DNA of 64,000 bases from Paracoccus denitrificans (GTDB taxonomy: Bacteria; Pseudomonadota; Alphaproteobacteria; Rhodobacterales; Rhodobacteraceae). A program made the position numbers and the translations under genes. Below, one piece after another: positions 9,309-18,147 of the stretch. Position 1 is the first letter of the stretch, and every line of letters begins with the position of its first letter. The notes beneath the pieces are model-generated. The model saw nothing but the letters and a program-made list of their open reading frames with translations, did no database searches and was not told where the DNA came from. Location of the stretch: NCBI RefSeq assembly GCF_900100045.1, contig NZ_FNEA01000015.1:62001-126000 (forward strand), given 5' to 3'.

Positions 9309-10772
9309 TCAAAGGTCGATCAGCACGCTTTTCTGGCGGCGGTTGGCGTGATAGGCGGCGCGGCCCAGATCCTTGCCGATGCCCGAGGACTTGTAGCCCC
9401 CCGTCGGCAGGATATGGTCGCGCGAGCGGCCGTAGCGGTTGATCCAGACCGTCCCGGCCTCGATCCGGCGCATGACGCGCAGCGCGCACGACAGGTCGCG
9501 GGTGAATATCCCGGCGCAAAGGCCATAGGTCGGATGGTCGGCCATGGCGACGGCCTGCTCTTCGTCCGCAAAAGGCTCCAAGGTCAGGACCGGGCCGAAG
9601 ATCTCTTCGGTCACGGCGGGGGAATCGGGGGCGACGCCCGCCAGCAGCGTCGGCGCATAGAACCAGCCCGGATGATCCAGCCGCGCCGCGCCGGCCAGCA
9701 CCTCGGCCCCTTGGGCAACGGCAGCCTGCACGATGCCGTCTATGCGGGCGATCTGGCGTTCCGAGATGATCGGGGAATATTGCGTTTCGGCATCCCATGT
9801 GGTGCCGGGACGGTGGTCGGCCATGCGCGCGATCAGCCTTTCCGCCAGCGCCTCGGCGATTTCCGCCGCGACCAGCACCCGGCTGCCCGCGACGCAGGCC
9901 TGCCCGGCGTTGAAGGTGATGGAACGCGCGATGCAATCGGCGGCCAGATCCAGGTCGGCATCGGCAAAGACGATCTGCGGCGACTTGCCGCCCAGTTCCA
10001 GCGTCATCGGCTTGACGCCGTTGCGGGCGATATTGCCCATGATCGCCTGCCCCGCCCCGGTCGAGCCGGTAAAGCTGACCTTGCCGATCCCGGGATGGCC
10101 GGTGATCGCATTGCCGGTGACCGGCCCGTCGCCCAGCACCACGTTGACCAGCCCGGCGGGAATGCCTGCGCGCACGGAAAGCTCGGCCATGTAAAGCGTC
10201 GAAAAGGGCGTCATCTCGGACGGCTTCAGCACCACCGCATTGCCTGCCGCCAGCGCCGGTGCCAGCTTCCATCCCGCCATCGACAGCGGAAAATTCCAGG
10301 GCGTGATCGCGCCCACGACGCCATAGGGCTCGTCCACGGTCATCCCCAGCGAGGCGTCGCGGGTCGGCACCAGGTCGCTGCCCTCCTTGTCCGCCATCTC
10401 GGCGAAAAAGCGGATCTGCTCGGCGGTCACGGCGATGTCGCCCACCGGCAATTGCGCGACGGGGCGGGTCGAGCAGGCGGCCTCGAACCGGGCCAGCGTC
10501 TCGGCCTCGGCCTCGATCAGGTCGGCCCATTTCAGCAGGGCGCGGGTGCGGTCGCGCGGGACGCCGCAACCCCAGCCCGAGGCGGCCAGCGCGGCCCGCC
10601 CGGCCGCGACCGCGCGATCCACCATATCCGCATCCGCGACCGGACTCTCGCCGAACGCCGCCCCGTCCGAGGGGCGATGCATGGCCAGCCGGCCCCGGTC
10701 GGCGACATGTTCGCCGGCGATGAAATGCCCGCGCGGCAGGTCCAGAGTGTCGGGATCGAAGGATCGGGTCAT
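9309..10772 (-). CDS. Aldehyde dehydrogenase family protein
   Basis: A 487-residue NAD(P)-dependent aldehyde dehydrogenase. Glu259 (LELGGKSPQ) and nucleophile Cys293 (NAGQACVAGS) are in place, along with TPWNFP and SFTGSTGAG cofactor motifs. It shares the general sequence of betaine-aldehyde or aminobutyraldehyde dehydrogenases. It is the first gene of the operon that runs leftward; a 125-base gap separates it from the LysR gene, where the operon promoter probably lies. It likely oxidises the aldehyde made by the amine oxidase, with the second dehydrogenase handling a later semialdehyde. Confidence 0.9.
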   Translation of the reverse strand: MTRSFDPDTLDLPRGHFIAGEHVADRGRLAMHRPSDGAAFGESPVADADMVDRAVAAGRAALAASGWGCGVPRDRTRALLKWADLIEAEAETLARFEAACSTRPVAQLPVGDIAVTAEQIRFFAEMADKEGSDLVPTRDASLGMTVDEPYGVVGAITPWNFPLSMAGWKLAPALAAGNAVVLKPSEMTPFSTLYMAELSVRAGIPAGLVNVVLGDGPVTGNAITGHPGIGKVSFTGSTGAGQAIMGNIARNGVKPMTLELGGKSPQIVFADADLDLAADCIARSITFNAGQACVAGSRVLVAAEIAEALAERLIARMADHRPGTTWDAETQYSPIISERQIARIDGIVQAAVAQGAEVLAGAARLDHPGWFYAPTLLAGVAPDSPAVTEEIFGPVLTLEPFADEEQAVAMADHPTYGLCAGIFTRDLSCALRVMRRIEAGTVWINRYGRSRDHILPTGGYKSSGIGKDLGRAAYHANRRQKSVLIDL

Positions 10773-10897
10773 GGCACGCCTTCCGTTTTGCCTTGGACGA
10801 AAGCTTAGCCATCGGGGCCGTGCAGATATGCCGTGATCGCAATGGGCCGGAGCGGATTGTCCCGTTTGCGCCCCCGCCCGCGCAATTCTGTATCGCC

Positions 10898-11770
10898 CTA
10901 GCCGGGCGCGCGCAAAAGCGCGATCAGCGCCTGCGCAAGGCGCGGGATCGGCCGGGCGCCGTCGGTGGCAAGGGCCAGCCCCATGGCAAGGCGCGGGCGG
11001 AACGGGCGCATGGCCAGCCCCGCCATGTCCGCCCAATCGACCAGCCCGTCCACCAGCGCCACCCCCAGCCCCGCGCGCACCAGCGGCACCGCGGCGACGG
11101 AAGAGGCGACCTGGATCGCCACCTGCCGCACCAGCCCCTCGGCGCGAAAGGCCTGGTCCAGCGCCGGGCCGATCTCGGCATGGCTGCCATATGAGATCAG
11201 CGGCTGGCCGGCCAGATCGCCGGGGGCCACGGCATCGAGCCCCGCAAGCGCGTGGCCCTGCGGCATCAGCACCGCCAGCGGGATGGGGGCCAGCGTCTGT
11301 GTCCGCACGGTCGGGGCGAGGATCGGCGACAGGGTGACGGCAAGGTCGATGGCGCCGGTGCGCAGCGCCTCGGCGATCTCCTGCTTGGGCAGGGTGTGCA
11401 GGTGGATGCGGACCTCGGGGTGGCTGGCACGGAACCGGGCCAGCGCGGGCGGCAGCACCGACCACGCCACCGGCAGGCTGGCCCCCAGCCGCAAGAGGCC
11501 CAGCCGCCGCTCGCCCACGCGCCGGGCCAGATCGCCCAGCACCTCCATCTCGCGCAGCACGCGGGCGGCATCCTCGTGAAGCAGGTCGGCCTCGGGCGTG
11601 GGGATCAGGCGGCCGCCGATGCGCTGGAACAGCGCATAGCCCAGCTGATCCTCAAGGTGGTGCAGCAGCTTCGAGGCGGCGGGCTGCGAGATCGACAGGC
11701 TGTTCGCCGCCGCCGTCACCGAACCGTCGCGCATGATGGCGCAGAAAATCTCGAGCTGCCGCGTGTTCAT
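10898..11770 (-). CDS. LysR family transcriptional regulator
   Basis: A 290-residue LysR-type regulator. The N-terminal winged helix-turn-helix (residues 1-60) includes GSVTAAANSLSISQPAASKL. The effector-binding domain follows from about residue 90. It lies directly upstream of, and in the same direction as, the amine-type operon, so it is the natural candidate regulator. It could instead act on the hydantoinase genes 55 bases away on its other side. No clear T-N11-A operator could be singled out by eye in the 125-base gap downstream of it. Confidence 0.92.
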   Translation of the reverse strand: MNTRQLEIFCAIMRDGSVTAAANSLSISQPAASKLLHHLEDQLGYALFQRIGGRLIPTPEADLLHEDAARVLREMEVLGDLARRVGERRLGLLRLGASLPVAWSVLPPALARFRASHPEVRIHLHTLPKQEIAEALRTGAIDLAVTLSPILAPTVRTQTLAPIPLAVLMPQGHALAGLDAVAPGDLAGQPLISYGSHAEIGPALDQAFRAEGLVRQVAIQVASSVAAVPLVRAGLGVALVDGLVDWADMAGLAMRPFRPRLAMGLALATDGARPIPRLAQALIALLRAPG

Positions 11771-11825
11771 GGGGGCCAGAGGCGCACAGGCGCTGCCCCT
11801 TGGCAAGGGGCAGCGCATGGGGGTG

Positions 11826-13784
11826 TCACAACGGATGGCGGTCGCGCAGATCCGCAAAGATCGCCGCCATCTCTTGCCCGACAGGCGCGGTGCCGCCGGC
11901 CTTTTCCACAGCCGCAAAGACCTGCTGCTTGAGGAAGAAGCGCCAGCCGACGGGAACCGAGGCCAGGAACTCCGTCAGCAAGTCATAGCGTTCCGGGGTC
12001 CAGACCCGCTCGAATTCGACGCGGCGGGCACCGAAGGTGAAGTCGGGCGCCTTGGCGCGAGGCGCGGCGCGGCAGGCCCTGGTCGCCGCATGGTCCACCT
12101 CGCCGTCGCGGATGACGACGCCGTAATCGGCCTCGGCCCGCTCGGCGCTGATCGCCCCCTTGGCGACATCGGCCATGACCAGGTCGACCGGCCGGGTCAG
12201 CGGATCGCCCCAGCCGCCGGCACCCGGCCCGACCACGCGGATCACGTCGCCCGGGGCACATTGCACGACGTCGGTATTGCCCAGATCCTGCTCGTCCGCG
12301 CGGCCCGGATTGCGGGTAAAGGTCGAAACCCCCGCCTCGGCCGCGCCGCGCAGCCCCCATGCCGGCATGATCGAGCGGTTGCGGTTGCGCGCCGTGACCA
12401 CGGTGCCTGGGCTTGATACCTCGAATTCCATCACCGCCGAAAGGCCGCCGCGCCAGCGCCCCGCCGCGCCGGTGTCGCGTTCAAGGCCGTAGCGGCGGAA
12501 GCGGATCGGCACCTCGGCCTCGGAAATCTCGATGGGGGTATTGCGCAGGAAGCCGGTCGCGCCGCCCGCCCCGTCGCTGCCGTCCCCGAAGGGGGTGGCG
12601 CCGCCGCCGCCGCCCACCGGCCCGATCGAGGCCATGACCGGACGCCCCGCCCGGTCCACGGTCTTGATGTTCATGATCGCGTTCCCGCCCGGCGCCGCCG
12701 CCGGGATCAGGTCGGGCAGCGCGCGCGCAAACGCCCCCACCGTCACGATCTGCGTCATGGCGCAGGTCAGCGAGCGCATCCCCACCGCCGCGCCGGGGGC
12801 CGAGTTCACCACGCTGCCCTCGGGCAGCACGGCACGGGCCGGGCGCAGCGTGCCCGCGTTCAGCCACAGCGAATTGTCCAGCGTGTAGAGCACATAGGTC
12901 AGCCCGACCATGACCAGCGGATGCCGCTCGCGCCCGCCGGTCGGCATGTTCAGGGACGAGCCCAGCTGCGGGTCCGAGCCGGTATAGTCCAGCTCGACCT
13001 GATCGCCGCGGATGCGCAGGGTCAGGGCGATGCGGGCGGGCAGGCCCTGGGGCGCGTCCTCGTCGGCGTAATCGGCAAAGAAGTAATCGCCGTCGGGAAT
13101 GGTCGTCAGGATGCGGCGGACCTGCGCCTCGGCATGGTCCAGGATCTGCTCGACGCCATCCAGGAAGGTGTCGAAGCCAAAGCGGCGGATGATCTCGGCC
13201 ATCTTGCGCTCGCCCACGTTCACGCTGGCGACCTGCGCGGCCAGATCGCCGATATTCTGCTCGGGCATCCGCACGTTGGACCGGATGAGCCGCGCGACGA
13301 AGGGGTTCTCGACGCCCCGGTCGTAAAGCTTGACCGGCGGGATGCGCAGCCCCTCCTGCGCGATCTCGGTCAGCGCGCGCGACAGCGAGGCGGGCACCGC
13401 GCCGCCCACGTCGGTATTGTGGATATGGCCCACGACGAAGCAGGCCAGTTGCCCCTCGTGGAAGACCGGCTTCCAGATATGGATGTCGGGGGTGTGGGTG
13501 GCCACATGGCCCGCCGTCGGGTCGTTGGTGATGCAGATGTCGCCTTCGTTGTATTCGTCGATGCAGGCCAGCAACGGGCCGTAGTCGATGCCGGAATACC
13601 AGGGCGCGCCGAACTGGCGGGGATTGGCAAAGGCCAGCCCCTCGCGCGTCACGATCTGGCAGGAAAAATCCTCGGTCTCCTTGACGAAGGCGGAATGGGC
13701 GGTGCGCATCAGGGTAAAGGCCATCGCATCGGCGGCAGCACCGCAGAAATTGGCGAGAACCTGAAGGTTGCGTGCGTCGATCAT
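11826..13784 (-). CDS. hyuB: Hydantoinase B / oxoprolinase family protein
   Basis: A 652-residue cytoplasmic subunit of the hydantoinase/oxoprolinase family. The N-terminus has the family block MAFTLMRTAHSAFVKETEDFSC and later GHVATHTPDIH. The region GGGGGATPFGDGSDG and RFRRYGLERDTGAAGRWRGG is characteristic of HyuB. It works with the adjacent HyuA, hydrolysing a cyclic amide (hydantoin, 5-oxoproline, caprolactam-like) at the cost of ATP. The gene follows hyuA by 3 bases. The substrate cannot be read from sequence; proximity to an ArgE-like deacylase suggests N-carbamoyl or N-acyl amino acid products. Confidence 0.92.
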   Translation of the reverse strand: MIDARNLQVLANFCGAAADAMAFTLMRTAHSAFVKETEDFSCQIVTREGLAFANPRQFGAPWYSGIDYGPLLACIDEYNEGDICITNDPTAGHVATHTPDIHIWKPVFHEGQLACFVVGHIHNTDVGGAVPASLSRALTEIAQEGLRIPPVKLYDRGVENPFVARLIRSNVRMPEQNIGDLAAQVASVNVGERKMAEIIRRFGFDTFLDGVEQILDHAEAQVRRILTTIPDGDYFFADYADEDAPQGLPARIALTLRIRGDQVELDYTGSDPQLGSSLNMPTGGRERHPLVMVGLTYVLYTLDNSLWLNAGTLRPARAVLPEGSVVNSAPGAAVGMRSLTCAMTQIVTVGAFARALPDLIPAAAPGGNAIMNIKTVDRAGRPVMASIGPVGGGGGATPFGDGSDGAGGATGFLRNTPIEISEAEVPIRFRRYGLERDTGAAGRWRGGLSAVMEFEVSSPGTVVTARNRNRSIMPAWGLRGAAEAGVSTFTRNPGRADEQDLGNTDVVQCAPGDVIRVVGPGAGGWGDPLTRPVDLVMADVAKGAISAERAEADYGVVIRDGEVDHAATRACRAAPRAKAPDFTFGARRVEFERVWTPERYDLLTEFLASVPVGWRFFLKQQVFAAVEKAGGTAPVGQEMAAIFADLRDRHPL

Positions 13785-13787
13785 GGG

Positions 13788-15827
13788 TCAGGCCCCTTTC
13801 GCGATCAGGAGGTTGCCGAAATCATCGACCTGCACATGAAAGCCGGGCGGAACGACGGTGGTGGTGTCGTCCTGCCGCACGATGGCCGGGCCGTCGAAGG
13901 CATGGCCGGGCGCCAGCGCCTCGCGGTCGTAAAGCGCCACCGTCGCGGGCCGGCCCGCGAACCAGGCCTCGACGTGATCCGAAGGCATGGCCGGATCGGT
14001 CGCCGGCGCGGGACGCGGCATCGCAGGCTTGGGCGTCGCACCCGCGATCACCAGTCGCAGGTTCACCATCTGGACCCCCGCACCCTCGCTGGCATGGCCG
14101 AACAGCCGCGCATGCTCGGCATGAAAGGCCCCCGCGATGGCCGCGACATCGCCCGAGGCGATCCAGCCGGCCTCCAGCACCGTCTCGATCTCATAGGACT
14201 GGCCCCGATAGCGCATGTCGGCCGAGACGCCGACCACCCCCTTGCCCGGATGCCCTTGCCGCGCCAGCCAGTCGCGGGCGGTCGCCTCCAGCTCGGCCAG
14301 GGGCGCGGCCAGCGCCGCCACCCCCTTGGCGTCGAGATCCAGATACAGCGTGCGGATGAAATCGTTCTTCAGATCCGCGATCAGCCCGCCTAGGGCCGAG
14401 ACGCAGCCCGGGCGCGGGGGAACGACAACCCCCTTCATGTCCAACTCGCGCGCAAGATAGCAGGCCAGCATCGCGCCCGCGCCGCCGAATGCGAAAAGAT
14501 GGAACTCGCGCGGATCGATGCCGAAGCGCGAGACCAGGCCCGAGACCTCGGCATACATCGCCGAGACCGAGATATCGACGATATGGCCCGCGACCTCCTC
14601 GACCGGGGCGCCCAGCCGCCCGGCCAGCGGCCGGATCGCCGCACGGGCGGCCGCGTGATCGACGCTGACCGCGCCATAACCCAGGTCGCCGTGGCCGATC
14701 AGGTTCTGCGCCGCCATCGCATCGGTGATCGTCGGCCTGACCCCGCCGCGCCCATAGCAGGCCGGACCGGGGGTCGAGCCCGCACTTTCCGGCCCCACCC
14801 GCAACACGCCCAGATCGTCCACCGAGGCGACCGAGCCGCCGCCCTGCCCGACCGAGCTGACCGCGACAGAGGGGATATGGATCTGGAAATCCCCGATCAG
14901 CTCGCCCGTGCCATATTGCGGCTGCCCGTCGAGGATCACCGCCACATCGGCCGAGGTCCCGCCGATATCGAGGCTCAGCACCTTGGGAAAGCCGCATTCC
15001 CTGGCCAGCCAGCCCGCGCCGATCACCCCCGAGGCGGTGCCGGACAGGATCATCTGCACGGGTTCCGCCCGCGCCTGCCCGATGCCCATGACGCCGCCGT
15101 TCGACTTGGTGATATGGGCGGGCACGGGGACGCCCTTGCCGGCCAGCGCCGCCTCGAACCGATCAAGGTAATGCGCCACGCGCGGCTGCACATAGCCCGA
15201 GATCACGGCCGTTACCGTGCGCTCGAACTCGCGGATCACCGGCCATGTGCCCGATGAGGTGACGACGGGCATCTCGGGCGCCATCTCGGCCAGCATCGCG
15301 GCGACGGCGCGCTCGTTTTCCGGGTTCCGGCAGGCATGCAGGAAGGCGACGACGATGCCTGCCGCGCCCGCCGCCCGTGCCGCCGCCAGCGCGCGGGCCA
15401 CGTCCGCGCGTTCGGGGGCGTGCAGGATGGCGCCGGTCGCCTCGGTGCGCTCATCGATGCCAAAGACGTTTTCGCGCGGGACCAACGGCTTGGGGCGCAC
15501 GGAATAAAGGTTGTGGATCTGCGGGATCTTCAGCCGGGCGATTTCCAGCACATCCTCGAAATTGCGGGTGGTGAACAGCGCCAGCATCGGGCCGTTCCTC
15601 TGGATCACCGTGTTGATGCCGACCGTGGTGCCGTGGGTGAAATACCCGACATCGCCGGGCGCGATCCCGTCCCGCGCCTGAAGCCGGTCGAGGCCGGCAA
15701 GGATCTCGGCCCCCGGCTGGTCGGGCCGCGAGAACACCTTGAGCGTGCGAAGCTGCCCGCTGCCCTCTTCCAGCACCGCGAAATCCGTGAAGGACCCGCC
15801 GACATCCACCCCGATGCGATAGCCCAT
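13788..15827 (-). CDS. hyuA: Hydantoinase A / oxoprolinase family protein (ATP-binding subunit)
   Basis: A 679-residue subunit with the actin/ASKHA-like phosphate loops GVDVGGSFTDFAV near the N-terminus and LDIGGTSADVAVI near the middle, followed by SVGQGGGSVA and GPGPACYG-like STPGPACYG. These are hallmark HyuA motifs for ATP-dependent ring opening. It lacks the fused B domain, so it needs hyuB, which follows immediately. ATG 15827 was chosen because it opens with MGYRIGVDVGG, the family's usual start. The 88-base gap on its upstream side may hold its own promoter, or it may be read through from the GNAT gene. Confidence 0.92.
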   Translation of the reverse strand: MGYRIGVDVGGSFTDFAVLEEGSGQLRTLKVFSRPDQPGAEILAGLDRLQARDGIAPGDVGYFTHGTTVGINTVIQRNGPMLALFTTRNFEDVLEIARLKIPQIHNLYSVRPKPLVPRENVFGIDERTEATGAILHAPERADVARALAAARAAGAAGIVVAFLHACRNPENERAVAAMLAEMAPEMPVVTSSGTWPVIREFERTVTAVISGYVQPRVAHYLDRFEAALAGKGVPVPAHITKSNGGVMGIGQARAEPVQMILSGTASGVIGAGWLARECGFPKVLSLDIGGTSADVAVILDGQPQYGTGELIGDFQIHIPSVAVSSVGQGGGSVASVDDLGVLRVGPESAGSTPGPACYGRGGVRPTITDAMAAQNLIGHGDLGYGAVSVDHAAARAAIRPLAGRLGAPVEEVAGHIVDISVSAMYAEVSGLVSRFGIDPREFHLFAFGGAGAMLACYLARELDMKGVVVPPRPGCVSALGGLIADLKNDFIRTLYLDLDAKGVAALAAPLAELEATARDWLARQGHPGKGVVGVSADMRYRGQSYEIETVLEAGWIASGDVAAIAGAFHAEHARLFGHASEGAGVQMVNLRLVIAGATPKPAMPRPAPATDPAMPSDHVEAWFAGRPATVALYDREALAPGHAFDGPAIVRQDDTTTVVPPGFHVQVDDFGNLLIAKGA

Positions 15828-15915
15828 TGCCCGCTCCCTATCCGTTTCGCGGCACTCTGCCACGGGCAGGCCGGCCCGGACCAATTCCCATTGGCATGAT
15901 ATCCATAGCCAGTGG

Positions 15916-16380
15916 TTATGAACCGGGCTTCGGCACCGACATGTAGAATTCGGGATGCGGCACCGGGCGGAAGCCGGCCTTTTCATAAACCGCATGGGCG
16001 TCGCGCGTGGCCAGCATCCAGGTGGGAATGTCCGCAAGTTCGGGATGGGTGCGGATGACCCTGGCCAGCCACACGGCCAGACCACGCCCGCGATGCGCCG
16101 GCAGCACGAAGACGTCGCGCAGATAGGCAAAGACCGTGTAATCCGTCACCAGCCGCGCAAAGCCCGCCATGGCCCCGTCCGGCGCGATCACCGCCATCGG
16201 CAGCGATCCGGCCAGCGCACGCTCAAGCCGGTCCCGCGGCAGGCCGTCGGACCAATAGGCCTCCTCTGCCAGAAAGCGCCCGACCAGATCCACGTCGACC
16301 GACGCGCGGTCGGTGGTCAGCAGATAGCCGTCGGCCCGGCGCCATGCGACGGGGGCGATATCGGGTGGGGTGATGGTCAT
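15916..16380 (-). CDS. GNAT family N-acetyltransferase
   Basis: A 154-residue single-domain GNAT protein. The acetyl-CoA pyrophosphate loop HRGRGLAVWL lies at about residues 96-105, preceded by the beta4 strand YLRDVFVLP. The C-terminal DAHAVYEKAGFRPVPHPEFYM motif is typical of small-molecule or amino acid acetyltransferases of this subgroup. It is the first gene of the leftward hyu group and is divergent from the ArgE-like gene. It might acetylate an amino acid released by the pathway, but this is not shown. Confidence 0.85.
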   Translation of the reverse strand: MTITPPDIAPVAWRRADGYLLTTDRASVDVDLVGRFLAEEAYWSDGLPRDRLERALAGSLPMAVIAPDGAMAGFARLVTDYTVFAYLRDVFVLPAHRGRGLAVWLARVIRTHPELADIPTWMLATRDAHAVYEKAGFRPVPHPEFYMSVPKPGS

Positions 16381-16538
16381 TCCGGGCCTCCTTCTTTGCG
16401 CCAGACTGGCACGGCCAAGGCGAAAGGACAGGCCCAAGCCCGCCCCGCAACGGCAGGGAATTGCGCCTGCGCGGCCTTATTCGGCAGCATCTTCGTCCGA
16501 CCCGCGCCGATGCTGGCGCAACGAACAAGGGGGTCCGC

Positions 16539-17669
16539 ATGAATGTCGAGACGATCCTGGCCGACCTGGTCGCGGTGCCCTCGCTGCCCGGGACGCCCAA
16601 CCGGGTGATGACGGATTGCCTGCGCGACTACCTCGCCGGGGCGCAGGTGACCGAGATCCCCGGCCCCGAGGGCGACCGCTTCAACCTGTTCGCCACCATC
16701 GGCCCGCGCGACGTGCCCGGCTATGTCCTGTCAGGCCACAGCGATGTCGTCCCGGTCGAGGGGCAGGACTGGGCCACGGATCCCTTTCGCCTGACCCGCG
16801 ACGGCAACCGGCTGATCGGGCGCGGCACCACCGACATGAAGGGCTTTCTGGCCTGCGTCCTGTCGATGGTGCCGGAATTCGCCGCAATGGACCTGCGCCG
16901 GCCGATCCATGTCGCCCTGTCCTATGACGAGGAAATCGGCTGCCGGGGCGTCGGCCACATGATCGCCCGCCTGCCCGGGCTTTGCGCCCCGCCGCTGGGC
17001 TGCATCGTGGGCGAGCCCAGCGACATGCGCCCCGTCCTGTCCCACAAGGGCAAGCAGGCCATCGCCATCACGATCGAGGGACAGGCCGGACATTCCTCGA
17101 ATCCCGCATTGGGGGTGAACGCGCTTTATCCGGCGGGCGAATTGCTGGTCTGGATTCGCGACCGGGCCGCCCGGCTGGCGACCGAGGGGCCGTTCGACCC
17201 ACGCTTCGACCCGCCGCATTCGACGCTGCAAGCGGGGGTGATCCGGGGCGGCAGCGCAGTCAACATCATCCCGGATCGCGCCGTGATCGACATCGAGGTC
17301 CGCTCGGTCCCCGGACAGGCACCGCAGGAGGTGACGGCCGAGGTTCTGGCCGAACTTCACGCCGTCGCGGCGCGGTCGGGGGTGCGGGCGTCCTCTGCCG
17401 AGTTTTCCAGCTATCCTGCCCTGCCACCGCCCGAAGGCGACGACCTGTCCCGCCTGCTGGCGCGGTGGACCGGGCAAGAACCGCTGGCCGCCGTCAGCTA
17501 TGGCACCGAGGCCGGGCTGTTCCACGCGGCCGGCATCCCCTCGATCATCTGCGGGCCGGGAAGCATCGCCCGCGCGCATCGCGCAAACGAGTTCATCCTG
17601 GACGAAGAGCTTGAAGCCTGCCGCCGGATGTTGCTGGCCCTGTCTGCCGAAATATCCGCGCCCGCGTAA
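16539..17669 (+). CDS. argE: Acetylornithine deacetylase-like M20 metallohydrolase
   Basis: A 376-residue M20 family amidohydrolase of ArgE type. The metal ligands are visible: His and Asp in LSGHSDVVPVEG, the bridging Asp in GRGTTDMKGF, the Glu pair in SYDEEIGCRG, and a C-terminal His in IARAHRANEFI. The dimerisation domain (about 180-290) includes GQAGHSSNPALGVNAL. It removes an acyl group from an amino acid. Start ATG 16539 follows AGGGGGTCCGC. It is divergent from a GNAT gene and near hyuA/hyuB, so it may deacylate an N-carbamoyl or N-acyl product rather than acetylornithine. Confidence 0.9.
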   Translation: MNVETILADLVAVPSLPGTPNRVMTDCLRDYLAGAQVTEIPGPEGDRFNLFATIGPRDVPGYVLSGHSDVVPVEGQDWATDPFRLTRDGNRLIGRGTTDMKGFLACVLSMVPEFAAMDLRRPIHVALSYDEEIGCRGVGHMIARLPGLCAPPLGCIVGEPSDMRPVLSHKGKQAIAITIEGQAGHSSNPALGVNALYPAGELLVWIRDRAARLATEGPFDPRFDPPHSTLQAGVIRGGSAVNIIPDRAVIDIEVRSVPGQAPQEVTAEVLAELHAVAARSGVRASSAEFSSYPALPPPEGDDLSRLLARWTGQEPLAAVSYGTEAGLFHAAGIPSIICGPGSIARAHRANEFILDEELEACRRMLLALSAEISAPA

Positions 17670-18147
17670 GGGCCTGCACCGGGGCGAATCTGGATCGCTG
17701 GCCGGCCGGCCGGCATCGTCGCGAGGTTGCCTTGAGTTCAGGCCACGCATGCAGCCGGATCGGCTGCAACCCGCGCCGCTTCAATGCTGCGTTGTAAGAC
17801 CCCGGTTTGCCCTGCAACAGCGGGAAGGTTCAGGCCGGATCATGGCAGGTTCTTAACCTGCTGGATTTGCCTTGTTAATCCTCCTGAACGACAAAGTTCT
17901 GCAAGAATGTCCATTGCAATCAAAAGTTGCAAAGCCGGTTAAGCGACACAGCTATCACTCTCACGTTTATCAGCATGTTTTCGGGCAGACGGGCCGCCGC
18001 GCACATATACCCACCGCTCGCAAGGCGGCCGGTAATGGGCCCCTTCGCACAAGGGCAATATCAACCAAACCAGTACAAACGGACAGGTTGCAGAAAATCG
18101 CCAGTGGTTGCTTTAAGAGATAAGTTAACAAGTGCATAGGAGACGAG
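17670..18147 (+). promoter_or_regulatory. 478-base intergenic region upstream of the repeat outer-membrane protein gene
   Basis: No gene was found here. The right-hand 290 bases are clearly richer in A and T than the flanks, with several TTAA and TTGCAA words (for example ATTGCAATC and AGTTGCAAAG around 17915-17935). A clean ribosome site, TAGGAGACGAG, precedes ATG 18148. The stretch likely carries the promoter of the downstream gene. A TTAA-N8-TTAAC arrangement at 18113-18128 resembles, but does not match, a CtrA site (which needs N7). No terminator for the upstream argE-like gene was recognised. Confidence 0.5.

Noticed and set aside
10773..10897. Search for a LysR operator and a terminator in the gap before the first aldehyde dehydrogenase
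   Set aside because: Several weak half-sites exist in the GC-rich sequence but none stands out from chance.
18113..18128. CtrA-like TTAA pair upstream of the repeat protein
   Set aside because: The spacing is 8 rather than the 7 needed by the CtrA consensus, and it lies too close to the start codon to be confident.
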